The position numbers and the translations under genes were made by a program. Below, piece by piece: positions 10,079 to 22,600 of a DNA stretch of 64,000 bases; positions within the stretch are counted from its first letter, which is position 1; the number at the start of each line of letters is the position of its first letter. This stretch comes from Sparassis latifolia (lineage: Eukaryota > Basidiomycota > Agaricomycetes > Polyporales > Sparassidaceae): positions 1,240,001 through 1,304,000 of the forward strand of contig CM031563.1 in assembly GCA_018466975.1 (NCBI GenBank). Direction: 5' to 3'. Below the pieces are notes generated by a model. That model did not search any database, was not told the DNA's origin, and worked only from the letters and a program-made list of their open reading frames with translations.

Positions 10079-13000
10079 TTAGTGCATGTCTTCCCAGTTA
10101 GGCTTCGGCGAACCGATGGACAGCTTGCCCATCACTTTTCGCTGCCTCAGGTTCTTCACCTCCGTGTTCATCAGGTCCCGCAGACGCTCCAAGTCAAGAC
10201 TGCGTTCAGCTCGCGAGCCCATGAGGAGATTGCGCCAGATACCGGCCGCAGCCACCGAATTATCGATCGGAAGCTGCAACGGACGGTGAAGGCGAACCAT
10301 CTTCTGCATGAGATGGTCTGGGCTGGGGTAGATAGCATCGGGCCAGGCGATGCGGATAGCGAACCACCACCCCAGAGGCTGAGAGCAAGACAAGAAAGGT
10401 CAATAATAGCGCAAGAATGTAGAATTCTGAGACTCACGCGACCGTCCGGCAGACACCGCTCCGGGAATGTATCATAAGTGGTTAATGACCCATCAGGAAG
10501 AGAGAAGCTGAGGAATGGATAAGAGTCAGCGCGGGGACTCAATTTCTACAGAGATACGACCACTACACACCGATGGACGACCCAGTGGTTCTCATCGTTG
10601 CGGTGCTTCGCCAGTACGACCAAGAGCCTCGGAATGCCCTCAAGACCGAAAGGAGCCCACAGGTCTCTCAGCATTCCACAAGCATCCCCGTGGCGACCAT
10701 TATATACAGCAGTACTGATCGCATCCGCCATGTTCGGCGGCACGAACAGACGGTCAACGCGTCCGCGAGGAGTGTCCGTCATTTTGGCCCTAACATAACG
10801 CTTGTACGTCTGCGTAGACCAGATACTCAACGCAACCTCGTCCACCTGCATCCCGCGTGTCGTGCTGTTCAGCGCGTTGTCGAGCTCAGCCATAGGCCAT
10901 ACAATAGCCCAGCTGAGCAGTCGCTGGTGAACACGCTGCCACGGCGGAGGAAGAGGAGGTTCGGTGCTGTAGTCGCCCGGCTGCCACACCTGCGGCTCTG
11001 GCATGACGATATCGGCGCGAGAGTCGTGAGGTATGGGCGGGAGCGGCGGGGAGGCTCGGCGATCCGTATAGACTCCCGTGTTTGTGTCAGGAATCTCGGG
11101 CATGCCTGACTCTGTTACGGCAGCCTGTACATCTTCATCGTCGTAGTCCTCGCCATCATCCCGCGCCACCTCCCAAGTCTTGTGCGTAGCCCCAGACTGG
11201 CTACCCGTCGGCTTCACCCTGAGCTTGTACAGCTCTTCCTCAAGATATTGCTGTCCGGGAGACTCAGCACGAGTAGGCATGTAATCGCTACGGCTGCCCA
11301 TGCCGCGCGGGTCTCCATCATGGAGGTGCAAATCGTCCTCATCCTCGTACATATCCTCCTCAGGAATTGCCCCGCGGACGGATCCATCGTGATGATGCAT
11401 GGAGCCAGGCAGAGTGTGCAAATTGGTCGACTCGCGTAGGAGCTCAGTTTCTCCGGGCTGGAACATGGAGTCATCACCCATCGTTCCGCTGGGTTGGGTG
11501 TGGATGTTGACCGTCTGGGTCATCGGACTCTGAGTATAACCTCCATTCATCTCAGAGTGGGAATAGTGATGATGGTGGTGACCATTGAGATAGCCACGGG
11601 ATTCTGCGACGTAGGAATCGCCGCGGGAGGAACGAAGGCTTTTCTCAATCTTGGGCGCGAGAATGTCAAGACGTTCACGCATGTTGATCATGCCGTCGAT
11701 AAGGTCCTTGGCCCATTCGGGCGGCTCCTGCGATGCGCCCAGCTGAGTGGAACGTCTCGAGCTAGGAGCAATAGCGTTGAGGGCGGCATTGAGGTGCACG
11801 CTAGGGTCATGGTCGTGGTAAGATTTACGGTACTGCTTAATAGACTAGATGAAAGGGAATCAGTTACAATGCATCAAACGCATGGGCAACGGCCTCTTAC
11901 TTCGTTATCGTACTTCATGCCCAGCTTCTTCACTCGTGTCCTTACAGCCTTCCTCACGGCTTTCTTGACAGGCTCACCCATGGGCTGATCCAGCGCATGA
12001 AGCAGCTGGCACAGTTCCATGTCGTGGAAGTGCGAGTTCTGTATCTCAGGTTCCAACGCGGATGGCGCCATGGTGGACAGAGCAAATGATGTGCGGGAAC
12101 GCGAGGGCCTACTCAGCAAGTCATGGACCATCCTTTGTTCGTCCGCGTCTAGATCCATCACGGGAGATGTGGGGCGCGATGGAGTTGGGGTGGCTTCTGG
12201 ATCGTGGTTGGAACGTTTCGACCGCGTGGGGGACAAAGCAGCGGCAGCGGCACGCTGCAGCTCGTCATTTGTAGCGGCAGTCCTGAGGGGAGGAACCTGA
12301 CTCGTATAGCTGCGAGGAGACATGGCTGCCTGCGATATTGGTCCTTGCGACATGGCTACCTGCGACATCGGTCCCTGCGACATCGGCGCCTGCGAGCGTC
12401 CTGAGAGGTTTAAGTAAGAGTCCGGCACGAATGGTTATTCGTTCCGCTCACCATCCCGTTGTGACCTTACTTCTGCGTAGTACTCAGCCGCAGTTCCTTG
12501 CTGCGGGATAGCATTGACCTCGGTGGTGCTTCTGACCGAACGTGCTTTCTGAGAGGGCTCCTTGGTGGTAGGTGCTCTGTACCTCGATTTTGTCATCTGA
12601 GAAGCTGATTCTGACGGCGCAATCGAGCGCTGGGGGGACGGCGGTCGTTGCGAAGCAGTCTCCTCCATCATCGACTCAGGCAGAGGCGGGTAGACGGTGC
12701 GTTGCGTCTTCTGGGTGTTGCGCGACTTTAGGGACTGACCATGAGATGCAACGGAGCGCGGCGACCAGGGTCTTTCGCCCCCCGTCCGAGCTGGAGAAAG
12801 AACGCGTGATTGTGCTTTAGGAGACCTGATCTGAAGAAAATGTTAGCTCCCCGTCGCTCGTTGCAATTCATCGCGTACCCCGTTCGCCCCGTTCGCCCCG
12901 TTTGCACCAGCGTCGGCAACAGACTGCGCCTTGGTAGAGATAGGTCGCGTGTGAACGGAGGGCGACGCCACAGATGCTGGCAGTGGGACTCCTGCGGCCG

Positions 13001-13813
13001 TAGCTGGTGTCATCCCGAATTGCTGACAGAACTTTAGCAACTGGATACGAAGCACAACACAGACCTTCCTACCTGGAACGGGTTGGGATGGCTGGACGTA
13101 AATGAAGCTGTGTCGATAGGAGAAAGGGGAGCGTTCGTCTTCAATAGCGCTAATTATTACGGCTCGCTGATAGTGGTTGCTTTGGAGACCTACCTGACCA
13201 TTGTTCCAAGGAGCAGGGCCAGGGGGCAAAGGTCCGAAGTTGCCGAACGACGATCCATAGGATTCGAAGTGGGGACCAGGGGGATCATCAGGACCGGGCT
13301 CGTGCTCGGGCTGCAGACGACTAAGATGACTGAGACGCGGATGACGATAACCAGCACTCACGAGACCAGTGGTGTGGATGGGAATCGTGCGGGCAATGTC
13401 CGAGCCGTTGGCTTCTTGCACGTCTGACCTAATCTCGATGCCCCCATTCCTGTGCTCCTCGTAACCGGCATCCTCCTCTGCCAGTTCCTCCAGCCTGCGA
13501 CCGTTGGTTGAGGCACTGGCTTTGGAAAGGGGGCTACGCATCCTGCCGCTAGACCGGACGCTAGCCCTATCCTCTTCATCCGGTGGAGCTTTCTGCATAC
13601 CCTCGAGATACAGCAGCACTGCAAATTTTTATATGTAAATTGCCGAGACTGTATGCTGAATGTGAACAAACTAATCACCTTTTTCACTTGAAGCTAAACC
13701 GGATAGCGTTCTCTCAGCTCTGATACAAAGATAGAATCTCACAATGACGTACCCGGAGTGCTGGACCTCAGCATGAAGGTTTTCATCGCATCCGGTGCAC
13801 CCACCGCGGACAT
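10079..13813 (-). CDS. Large low-complexity protein of unknown function with a C-terminal folded region
   Basis: Ten exons keep one frame (13813-13753, 13618-13362, 13310-13194, 13138-13073, 13022-12879, 12830-12471, 12389-11901, 11844-10571, 10507-10438, 10378-10079): 1,045 residues. The first 500 residues are disordered, with NGANGANG and MSQGPMSQVAMSQGPISQ repeats. A basic helical patch (KKAVRKAVRTRVKKLGMKYD) and a segment around EWAKDLIDGMINMRERLDIL follow, then His-rich and acidic spacers (HHHHHYSHS, YEDEDDLHLHDGD). The last 270 residues look folded: LSIWSTQTYKRYVRAKM, IPRLLVVLAKHRNDENHWVV, SLPDGSLTTYDTFPE, LGWWFAIRIAWPD. The ENHWVV...YDTF spacing faintly recalls the His-Trp/Asp part of Ulp1-type proteases, but no matching catalytic Cys is visible. 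I assign no function. Confidence 0.7.
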
Positions 13814-14394
13814 ATTGAACTTGTATGTTTGTAGCAAGAGATTGAGGTAGCAGTATGAACTCGGAAGGAGAGCAAGTTGGGGAAACAACAGAAGCCAAGG
13901 TATGCGAGGGAATCAAATGCAAGAAATGAGAATACGAGATGCTGAAGTAAATCGGAACGGCCGTTGAACAGATGGATTGCAATTAGTGTCGAATGCCTCG
14001 CGATGTCCTCGTGTTGACAGACGCTGTTGTCGTCTATTTGGCCAATTACGAACCGCCACAACTGCATACCTCCGACTCATGCATCGACATTATCCTCACA
14101 ACATCTATTATCTGTCCGCACAATTGTTAGCTCAGCATAGTCTGCTTTTTGTCTGGACGCAGGATATGTTCGTTCAAGATCCCTTCGGCGGATAAATTTT
14201 TGAGGCTCGCGGAAGAACCCGATCGATCCTGGAAGCATCTGTGGCACCATACAGGGCAAGTGTCGTTGTACGAGCACACCGTCACTGCGTCCATCCGTAC
14301 AATGTGTGGCATTAGTTCCAGTGGGTAGCTATATGCACGATAGCACAATGCCAGCCAAATGCTTATCTGCCGAATGACCGAGTGCCAAGATTGC
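13814..14394. other. Intergenic region, 581 bp
   Basis: It lies upstream of the 1,045-residue gene and downstream of the next minus-strand gene, so it should contain the promoter of the former. No convincing coding frame, repeat or RNA gene was seen. Confidence 0.45.
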
Positions 14395-16942
14395 CTAACC
14401 CTCTGAATCATTCTTCTCTGCCTCTGTCCAAGACTCAATGCTATCGTTCGTCATTTGCGACGAGTCTAATTCCAACGCTTGCACATCCTCGTAGGCGTCA
14501 ACTCCGACTTCGTGTGTACTCACTGCACCATCTTGCTCTTCCGCTATTCCTGCCCGATTGGCTCCATTTTCTGCCTGGAGACGATTAGGACTGCCAATGT
14601 CATCTGGCATGTAGCCTCTGACCGGTGTGACCGTTGCTCTGCTTAGGACTGGGTTCTGCAGAGTTTGGCAAAGCTTTAGACCCTGTATATGCCTGTTGCT
14701 TCACAGAATATCGTACCTCAGATGTTTTCGCGTCCTGATCTGTTGTTATATCCCGGGTCTCGTTTTCCATTTCGTCGACCTTACGTGCAGGTCCGTCGTC
14801 TTGTTGTTCTTCCTGTTCTTGTTCTTGTTGTGCTTCTTGTCCCCCTCGTAGAGGTGATATGAAGATACCAGGTGCTGGAGCAAAGGACGGTCCTCGTGGC
14901 GGCGTCGACAACGACGAGGACGCTTGAATTATTTCTTCCTCCCCAGTGTGACCACCAGGATTATCCGAATCACCAGGTGGTGTACGAGAGTGCTCACCGT
15001 GCGCATCCGACCAAGCAGTGACTTCGTTCCAGTAGAGCTCGTCATCTTCATCACCATATACAACAGTGGCATGCTGCGCTTCATCCAGAATATGAGATGT
15101 ATCATCAGCAGTTGGTAGAGGCGGAGTGGCCAGCATATGGGAGTTGGAGTCGGAACTGAACGCGAAGGAGAAAACGTTGTCGTCTGAGTCATAGTGTCTT
15201 TCCTCGGGTACATTGTGACTGACGCTCTTCACTTCAGCGCCTGGGTCGAACTTCTCCCATTTGAAGTCCAAGGCCTCAACGTCAACATCCACATCACCAT
15301 TACGGTAGTCCAGAGCAAGCATGTAGTCGTCCTCTTCCACAGGGTCGGAAGAGCACGGGTCCTCAGCTGGCGCCTCGAAGTACACTCTCTTGGGCGAGAC
15401 GCTTGGAGGCCTGTGCCCGTGGGCCGGTCCAGGAATGGAGTATGGTTTGATACGAGGTGTAGGCTCAGGCTTCAGAACAAGAGTAGGCTGGCGCCCCAGC
15501 GCTGAGTGCAAGCCCGTATGGTTCAGTTTCGGACTATCGCTGAAATCGAGGGAAGAGTTGGAACGTGATTTGGGGATAGGTCGCCGTAAGATCAGTTGTG
15601 GAGTGGCTTCTCCCTCGAATGCCTGAGCGTAATCACGTTTCGTGTGTTGCAAGCGAGAGCGCGAGTGAGTATGCGTTTCTGGATTATTTCTTCGAGTTTC
15701 AATCGGCATAACAGGAGAGAGCGAATCGTCAATATGTGGACAAGAAATTGTGGGAGATGGCAGCATAGCCGGAATTCGTGTGTTTGGGTGGAACGAGCGG
15801 AGCGGAACGAGCGGGCCAGGCTTAGAGTACGGAAGTAAGTCAAGAGCCTCATCTGGGATGGAAGCATCAAAGTGAGCAGGATCGAGAACATTTGAATGTG
15901 ATCGAGGTGTAGGGCGGACGGCGACAGGAACGGAAGACTGCGTGGGCGATATAGAAGAAAGAAGAACAGTGGGACCTGCTGTTGAGAATGGTAGGGGATC
16001 GGTAGCTCCAGACAGACCTTCGTCTGCTAACAGAGAAGCTACCCAAGATTCTTCGGCAGGAGACTGAGCAACGTCGAGTATTCCTTCTTGCGTTACCGCA
16101 GCCAAGGGGAAAGCGTGGTCATCTTGTTCATTCGCCGCATTGTCAACCCCAATGACCCGAGTCATTGGACGTGGAGGGGGCATTTCAAACCCTGCTCGAG
16201 GTGGATAGAATGCGAAAACAGGTTCATCAGGTTCAGCATTTTGGAGCAAAGGAACTGGAGGGAAGTCGTTATGATGATTGACAGTCAGCGGAGAGCTAGA
16301 GCCCTGGACACCATCCGTGACGATAGATGGTAGGAGGACGCGCAGAGGATGGTGAACATCGAGGGACAAGACCGTGTTGCAAAGCCATGGAGGTAGCGGA
16401 GGGCGGGATCTTCTAGTAGCGCCCACTTTGACTTCTCCGTCGCCGTTCGCATGACGCTCGTCATAGAATCCCTCCATCCTTTCCACAGACGTCTTCATCT
16501 TGAGCACAGAGAATCCTTGACCAAGCCTGCCTTCACTGAGGTCGCTATATGCGCCAACCGGCGTCTGCGGCAGGTCATAACTAGTCCCAGAGGAAGAAGA
16601 CACAGCGCGACGGCGACTGGAGCGGGGTTTGGAATGCGTGTGTAGGACATTGACCGTGTCCATCATGCGGTCAAAACGCGAGTTGAGACCGTACGTTTTT
16701 CGCCGACTGACGGGTTGTCCCAGAACACTGGACGAGTCTAAGAAATAACCCAGCATAAGATGTACACAATCACTTGGCAAAACAGACGTACCATTATCTG
16801 CGCGTTTCCTCGGTCCATACGCACTGGTGCACAGAATGTGAGTGGAGACCACACACAACCACCCTGCAATATCCTCACCGGGTGCCAGATATCCCGCTGA
16901 GTATAGAAAGGGTGTCGATGTCGGAGACGAAAGAGTCAGCAT
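14395..16942 (-). CDS. Ser/Pro-rich protein of unknown function, about 819 residues
   Basis: Read as 16942-16792, 16737-14717 and about 14682-14395. The intron at 16738-16791 is 54 nt and frame-neutral. The last intron (14683-14716, or to 14673 if the next AG is used) is short, but removing it opens the frame into an acidic tail (VDAYEDVQALELDSSQ) and a stop at 14395. The protein is mostly disordered, with Pro/Ser blocks, repeated acidic stretches (DPVEEDDYMLALDYRNGDVD, VYGDEDDELYWNEV) and a Gln/Glu run (QQEQEQEEQQ). Short LDLLPYSKPGPLVPL-type segments recur (compare TDPLPFSTAGPTVLL), hinting at internal duplication. No catalytic domain is seen. The start could be another nearby ATG, because the first exon carries a hydrophobic stretch that may be intronic. 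Confidence 0.6.
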
Positions 16943-17199
16943 ATGTCGGCATACGGAGTATGGGGTTGTCACAATTCGCGCTCAAGCCGAGGGCGCAGCG
17001 CGAAGACAGAGGAAACGCGAGCCACGTGATCGCGTCGCTGCAGTAGGACCAGTGTCGAATCTTCGAAGGCTATGAGAAAAAAGTATGCATTCCTATATAT
17101 AGAAATCTGAAGAATGTGGCCCTGCAGGTTCAATATCAATACTATAGTACTATTACATTTCATGAAACTTCACCACATCGCTCCCTAGCGTTCGTCTAG

Positions 17200-19282
17200 C
17201 TATCCCATCAACGCCGCGATCTCCTTCGGAATAGCAGGCCTCTTCTTCCACTCTACCTCCCAACCATCAGGAGCACCCTCCTGATCTTCAACACTCGGCA
17301 AGCCAAACACAGCAGTCACAAGCCACGTATCTCCCTCACTCGCCTCGTGTTCGTCCATGAGGGTAGGAACCACAGCACGCGGAACCATCAAGTTCGTGTT
17401 CGCATCGGTGCGCAGCGCGTTCCCCTTCCTGCTCGGCCGCTGTCCAAGCTCCGCGATGCCCGACACGCCCGCCTTGGACGCCGCCCTCACCTCGGAACCG
17501 TTCTCCAACGTACCGAAATATTCGCCTGAGGAAGGCTCCAGCGCCCTGCCATCCTCCCGCTGTCCATAGATCGCGAAGCCGCCTTCAGCCGAGAGCAGCC
17601 GCCTGCCCGTTCTTATCCTATGGATACGTAGGTGCCACAGCGGCGCCTCCTCGGCGGGAGGCACCAGCCATGTCTCTACGGCGACGTCCTTCCAGGGGTA
17701 CCACATCGACCGGAGCCACCTCCCGTCCTCAATGCGCGCCTCCTTCGTCTCTCGCCTGCACTTCCAGACTTCCCCGTCGTCGTCGCTCAGCATAAGTGCA
17801 CTGTCCGCACCAAGCTCTTCTAGCGTCAGGCTTCCAACAGGAACGCTGTATCCGAACGCGGACGAGTACGCAAATTTTCCGTACTTCGCAGCGCTCTGCT
17901 TGACTGGATAGGAGCATTGCTGGCCAGAGGATAGGACGAACGTGTGTCCGCCCATGTTCGTTGCGATATGCAGGGGTTTATATAGCGGCTTGGTAGTCTC
18001 GAGGAGGCTCGCAGGGTATGGTTGTTCACCTGCCTGCCAAAAGGGGTGCGTCGTGGGCAGAGCTAGTGCGATAAATGATTTGCAGCACCAATATGGACTT
18101 CCCGGCGAGTTATAATTCTGGTCACAGATACCTTAGGGTACGCGCAACATTGGAGAGATGTGAATAGCTTGCAAACCTCGGTCATATTGTGGTTTGGGTA
18201 ACAATATCCTATAGTAAGCGTTCCGTCGGGATAATATGCTCCTGCTTGTCTAGCCCAATAGCGAATGTTTCGCAGCTGGAGCCCTTTGACTACTCCCCAA
18301 CTGAGTGGAGCAGGGAGTTCAACATCTGCAAAGGCGATCGCTCCCCAGAAAGATGACATCGCGAAACGATAAGTCAGACTTCTGCCGAATGGGATCGCGC
18401 GTCCTGGCAGAAAGACCTCAACCACGGCAAGGCGGATGAAATCGGTAAAAGCTAACCTTCAGGATCAAAATAATGCACAAAGTCCAAGGCAAACTGACGT
18501 GCGCGGTTTCTGAACTCTTCGCACCTGATGGGGTCTTCTGCCTGGGCGAGTTTAGAGTACACGAGCTGCGCGTATTGGATGGCGAAGGAGGACGAGTAAT
18601 AATCGAGCTGAACGACGCCTTCCGGGCCATCCCTGGACCAACCGCCGCCGATGTAGAACGTATCGAGATGGTCGAGGTCAGCCTTCATGCGCTTCGCGTC
18701 AAACTTGGACGATCCAACTTTTGATAGCCCGAGATTGGAGAACACCTTCACACACGAATGTAAGTCCGACCGAACTGACCATAGCGGCGAAATACTGACT
18801 CGGAACCACAGCCAATTCGTGTTAGGCATCTCCTTATCGTTCATTCCACCGAGCCAGGTCTCAAGACTCCTCTTTCCCTGTTCCGGGAGTGGATCCCACA
18901 GATGCCCCTTCGCGACGGCAAGGGAGAAACCGATGGCCGAACACTCAACCATCCGCTGATCCTTATCCCTCATATTTCCCCAGAACTCCTCATGGTCTGG
19001 ATGGGTGCCATTCGCGAAACCGTTGACCCATCGCTGCGTGCCCTCGTATGAGCCCCCGCCGGCCAAGAGCGATGCAAGGCCCCAGATGGGACGAGAGAAG
19101 CCCTCTAGCTGAGCGGCTATGTCATCGTAGTGAGTCCCTGTAAAGCCAAGGTGGATGCGAGCACCACCAGGTGAGGTATGTGAAGCAAGGGGGTCGAGAA
19201 GACCAATCAGATATCTGGAAAGATCTGCCTTTGTTTCCACGGGGTTGGAAGAGAAAGGGCTACTGGTGGTGAACAACGACAT
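17200..19282 (-). CDS. DUF2264 family protein
   Basis: Four exons (19282-18800, 18745-18457, 18403-18177, 18117-17200) give 638 residues. The whole DUF2264 family layout is present: N-terminal [20 protein letters not shown], then [110 protein letters not shown] and a C-terminal beta-rich part beginning [14 protein letters not shown]. The Trp/Gly-rich helical repeats suggest an alpha/alpha-toroid fold like those of some glycosidases and polysaccharide lyases; a carbohydrate-active role is inference, not shown. There is no signal peptide when translation starts at 19282. An upstream in-frame ATG at 19306 ([12 protein letters not shown]) would create one, so secretion depends on which start is used. 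Confidence 0.85.
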
Positions 19283-19659
19283 GACGGACACGAAAACCCA
19301 AAGCACATCGAGAGCAGATGAGCCATGTATTCGATGTCTACACAGAGGTCAGGAGCCCAGAGAACCGGACCGTACGAGGAGCTTATGCCGCAGGGCGGTC
19401 CGAAGCTAATCCGTTGCACCATTCATCGAGAAGGGGGACGATGCAAGCTGAAATTAGAACCTCGGAGGCAGTGGAGTATGCGAACAATGGAAGAGACGAC
19501 TCCATCGTATAGCAGACCGAGGGTGAGATGAACCGTGGTCTTAGCGGGTCACGTCTACCGTGACTGGTGTGACACATGTGAGTGACAGCATCACGATCAC
19601 GTTACGTCTCGCGTCTCGCGCGTCAATTTCCCTCAACCGACCCCTCCATCTCCTCGACC
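19283..19659. promoter_or_regulatory. Divergent promoter region, DUF2264 gene / CTF4
   Basis: 377 bp between start codons of two divergent genes. Near the CTF4 side (about 19609-19626) there is a CG-rich element (CTCGCGTCTCGCGCGTCAA) that resembles, but does not match, MluI cell-cycle or E2F-type boxes. No perfect ACGCGT is present. Confidence 0.4.
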
Positions 19660-22600
19660 ATGTCCGACAAACCCCTCATTAACTCTGCCCATCAGCCAGG
19701 GAATACATGCCTTGCGTTTTCAAGGGAAGGCTCGTGAGTGTTTAAAATATCTTGGTAGCCGTACTTACAAGTTTACACGCTCCGTAGGCACATCTACACT
19801 GGAGGGACGGACGCGTTGGTCCGCATTTGGCGCACAGACGCAGGCGCAGACCAAGAACCAGATGCTGCTACTGAAGCTGTTGATGGGGTCACCACAGTGG
19901 CTGCTGGTGTTCGTATTGTCCGTTAGAGTCCGACGAGTCGCTGACGCGTCCACAGCGCAACTCTTGGTTTTCTGGAAGCGAAGACGCCGAAGTCAGGCAG
20001 TACACTCGAGGGGCAAAAGACCTGGAAGGTCTCATTACCAGTGCGATTGGCGTACCCATCCGTTGTGTCGCAGTGGATCCGAAGGGAGCCCGGATCGCCG
20101 TCACTTCAGAGTACGTGCTGGCTATGATTCATGACGCGTATCTCTGATAACTTCGCGCAGTGAACCCACCGTCAAGCTTATTGACCTGGAAGATACCACG
20201 AAAATCGTTGTCTTGAAGGGCCACACGAAGGCTGTCCGTAGGGCGACGTGGCACCCGTCCGGATCTCTTTTGGTGGGCATCTTATGGTCGCACCGCGAAG
20301 ACATACTCAATTTCAACAGACTACATGTGGAGCAGAAGGGAAGATCATTGTTTGGGACGTATCAGAAGACGAACCAAAGGAAGAGAAAGTCATTGAGGGC
20401 GTGATCCCAGCAGTAGCAAATTCTGAGTGCGTGATAGCTTCATTAGTGCTCGTCGCATTCTTCCTGACGCGAAGTAGGTCTCCGGAATTTGCACACGATT
20501 GCTCTGCGATCTGGCACACTTCTGGGCAATACTTCTTTGCAGCTACTCGGGCGCACGGCAAGTCATAATCAAGCTGTCGCCTGTGCTGTACCTGACGTAT
20601 GTTCTCAGAAATTGTAACCATCTCCCGGAACGATTGGGCAAAGTCCTCCACGTATTCAGATGATGCGTTGTCGGGTCCCATCACCGCTATGGCTCTGTCG
20701 AAGAACGGCGTGTACCTCACGTCGGCCTCCAAGTCGGGGATATTCGTCTGGTCGACGCAGACGCGTCGACTGCTTTTCCGGTCAGTCCATTCCCTTCATT
20801 CTCCCTGAATCAACACAAATTCATGATTTTCCTCAGCTTCCAAGGCTCGCTTAGCGCACCAGTCACCCAGATCGCTTTCTCACCCTCCCAGAATCTGCTT
20901 GCATGGACAGACATGGACGGCGTCTTAACCCGGTGGCCGCACCCTATCCCCGCATCCTCTCCCGACCCCACGAAGGTTTCGGGCGGTTCGAGCTCTGCGA
21001 CCGTCCCTAAGCAAAGGGCAAGGACTCCCACATTATTCGACCATGACGCCGATACGCCAAGAGGTAGTAAAAGGGACGTTGACAAGGATCTCGGTGTGGA
21101 CCTCGATAACGATGATTGGATACTGGATGACTTGGGTGGAGGGATGGAAGATGACACTGAGAAGAAGTGGGACGCTGAGGATGGTGTGCGGGAAATGGGT
21201 AAGATTTATCATGCAAAGCTGGTACAGATGTTCACAGTTATGAACCTCGACAATAGTGAGTGTCACGAAGGCACAACCCCCCTTCCAGCCAGGCTCCACT
21301 CCGATGGAGAACAAGAAACGGTACCTCGGTAAGTGCATGGTCGCATTTCATCATTATGTGAGCTTAATGAAGACCGGTTAGCCTACAACATGATCGGCGT
21401 CATCGAGGTGACCGACCAAGACACACACCACATCGTCAACGTGGAATTCCACGACCGGTCAGCTCGGAAAAGCTACCATTTCACGGACCACTTCAAGTAT
21501 GAACTTGCATCCCTGGGTGAGCACCTTATGTCCGTGCAATCTGATAGTCTCGTCTTACGGCCTCTCCAGGTGAACGCGGTGCGCTGTACGCGTGCCAACC
21601 GGAGAACGACCACCCCGCGCACGTCATGTATAAGCCATACGGGACCTGGGCAACGCAGGGCGAATGGACGTACGAGCTCCCGAAGGACTCGCGCGTGCTG
21701 GGTGTCGCTGCGGGCGGACTCCCGCCCACTAAATCGCTCCGCGAGAAGTCGGATGCAGATATCCGGGGGAACGGCAACGTGGTGGTCGCCACTAGCGACA
21801 ATGAGCTGATCTTCTTGACTGGCACGGGCATTGAGCGGCATTGCCTGAGTCTGCAAGGAGACTTTGTGTCGATGGTTGCGGGCGCGGAGTGGGTGTTCGT
21901 CGTACACCGAGATGGTTCCACGACTTTGGACGGTCAGCCTTCCTCTTCATTACTGTGATCGTCGACTCATGCTGGAATATTAGGCTCGCAGAATTTGACC
22001 GGTAGACTCATCAAATTCGACGACTTCTGTTTACTGCAGAAAGATACACTGCCTGTCCCGAAGAAACACATCCTCACATGGATCGGGATCACGGAGGAGG
22101 GGGTGCGTACTCTCGTGCATGAATTTGCAGCTGATTCCGACGGTTGTGCGGCATAGGCTCCAGCCATCTTTGACTCTGCGGGCGTGTTGAATATGTTACC
22201 CAGGTTCAGACTGCCATTCGCAGCAACATGGACACGTGCCCTGGACACTAACACCTTGGAGCGGCGGGAGGGAAAGCAAGAATCATACTGGCCCGTGGGT
22301 GTTGATGGAGAAACGTTCATGTGCTTGATTCTCAAGGTTCGTCTGACGTCACTCATGACGAGTCTGAGCTCACAACCGCTATAGGGTAGACAAGAGTATC
22401 CAGGATTCCCTCGTCCCCTCATCCAGGATCTTCCGCTGCGACTTCCGTTCCATCGGACTGACCCGAAGGAGGCACCACTGGAGGAGCAGTGAGTACATCA
22501 AGCAGTCATCACATTAACCCCAACTTAGCACATGTGTAGTCTTGCACGTGAGACCATCCTGCTTGACATCCTCCGCGATGGGCTCGGCGACGAGCTCACG

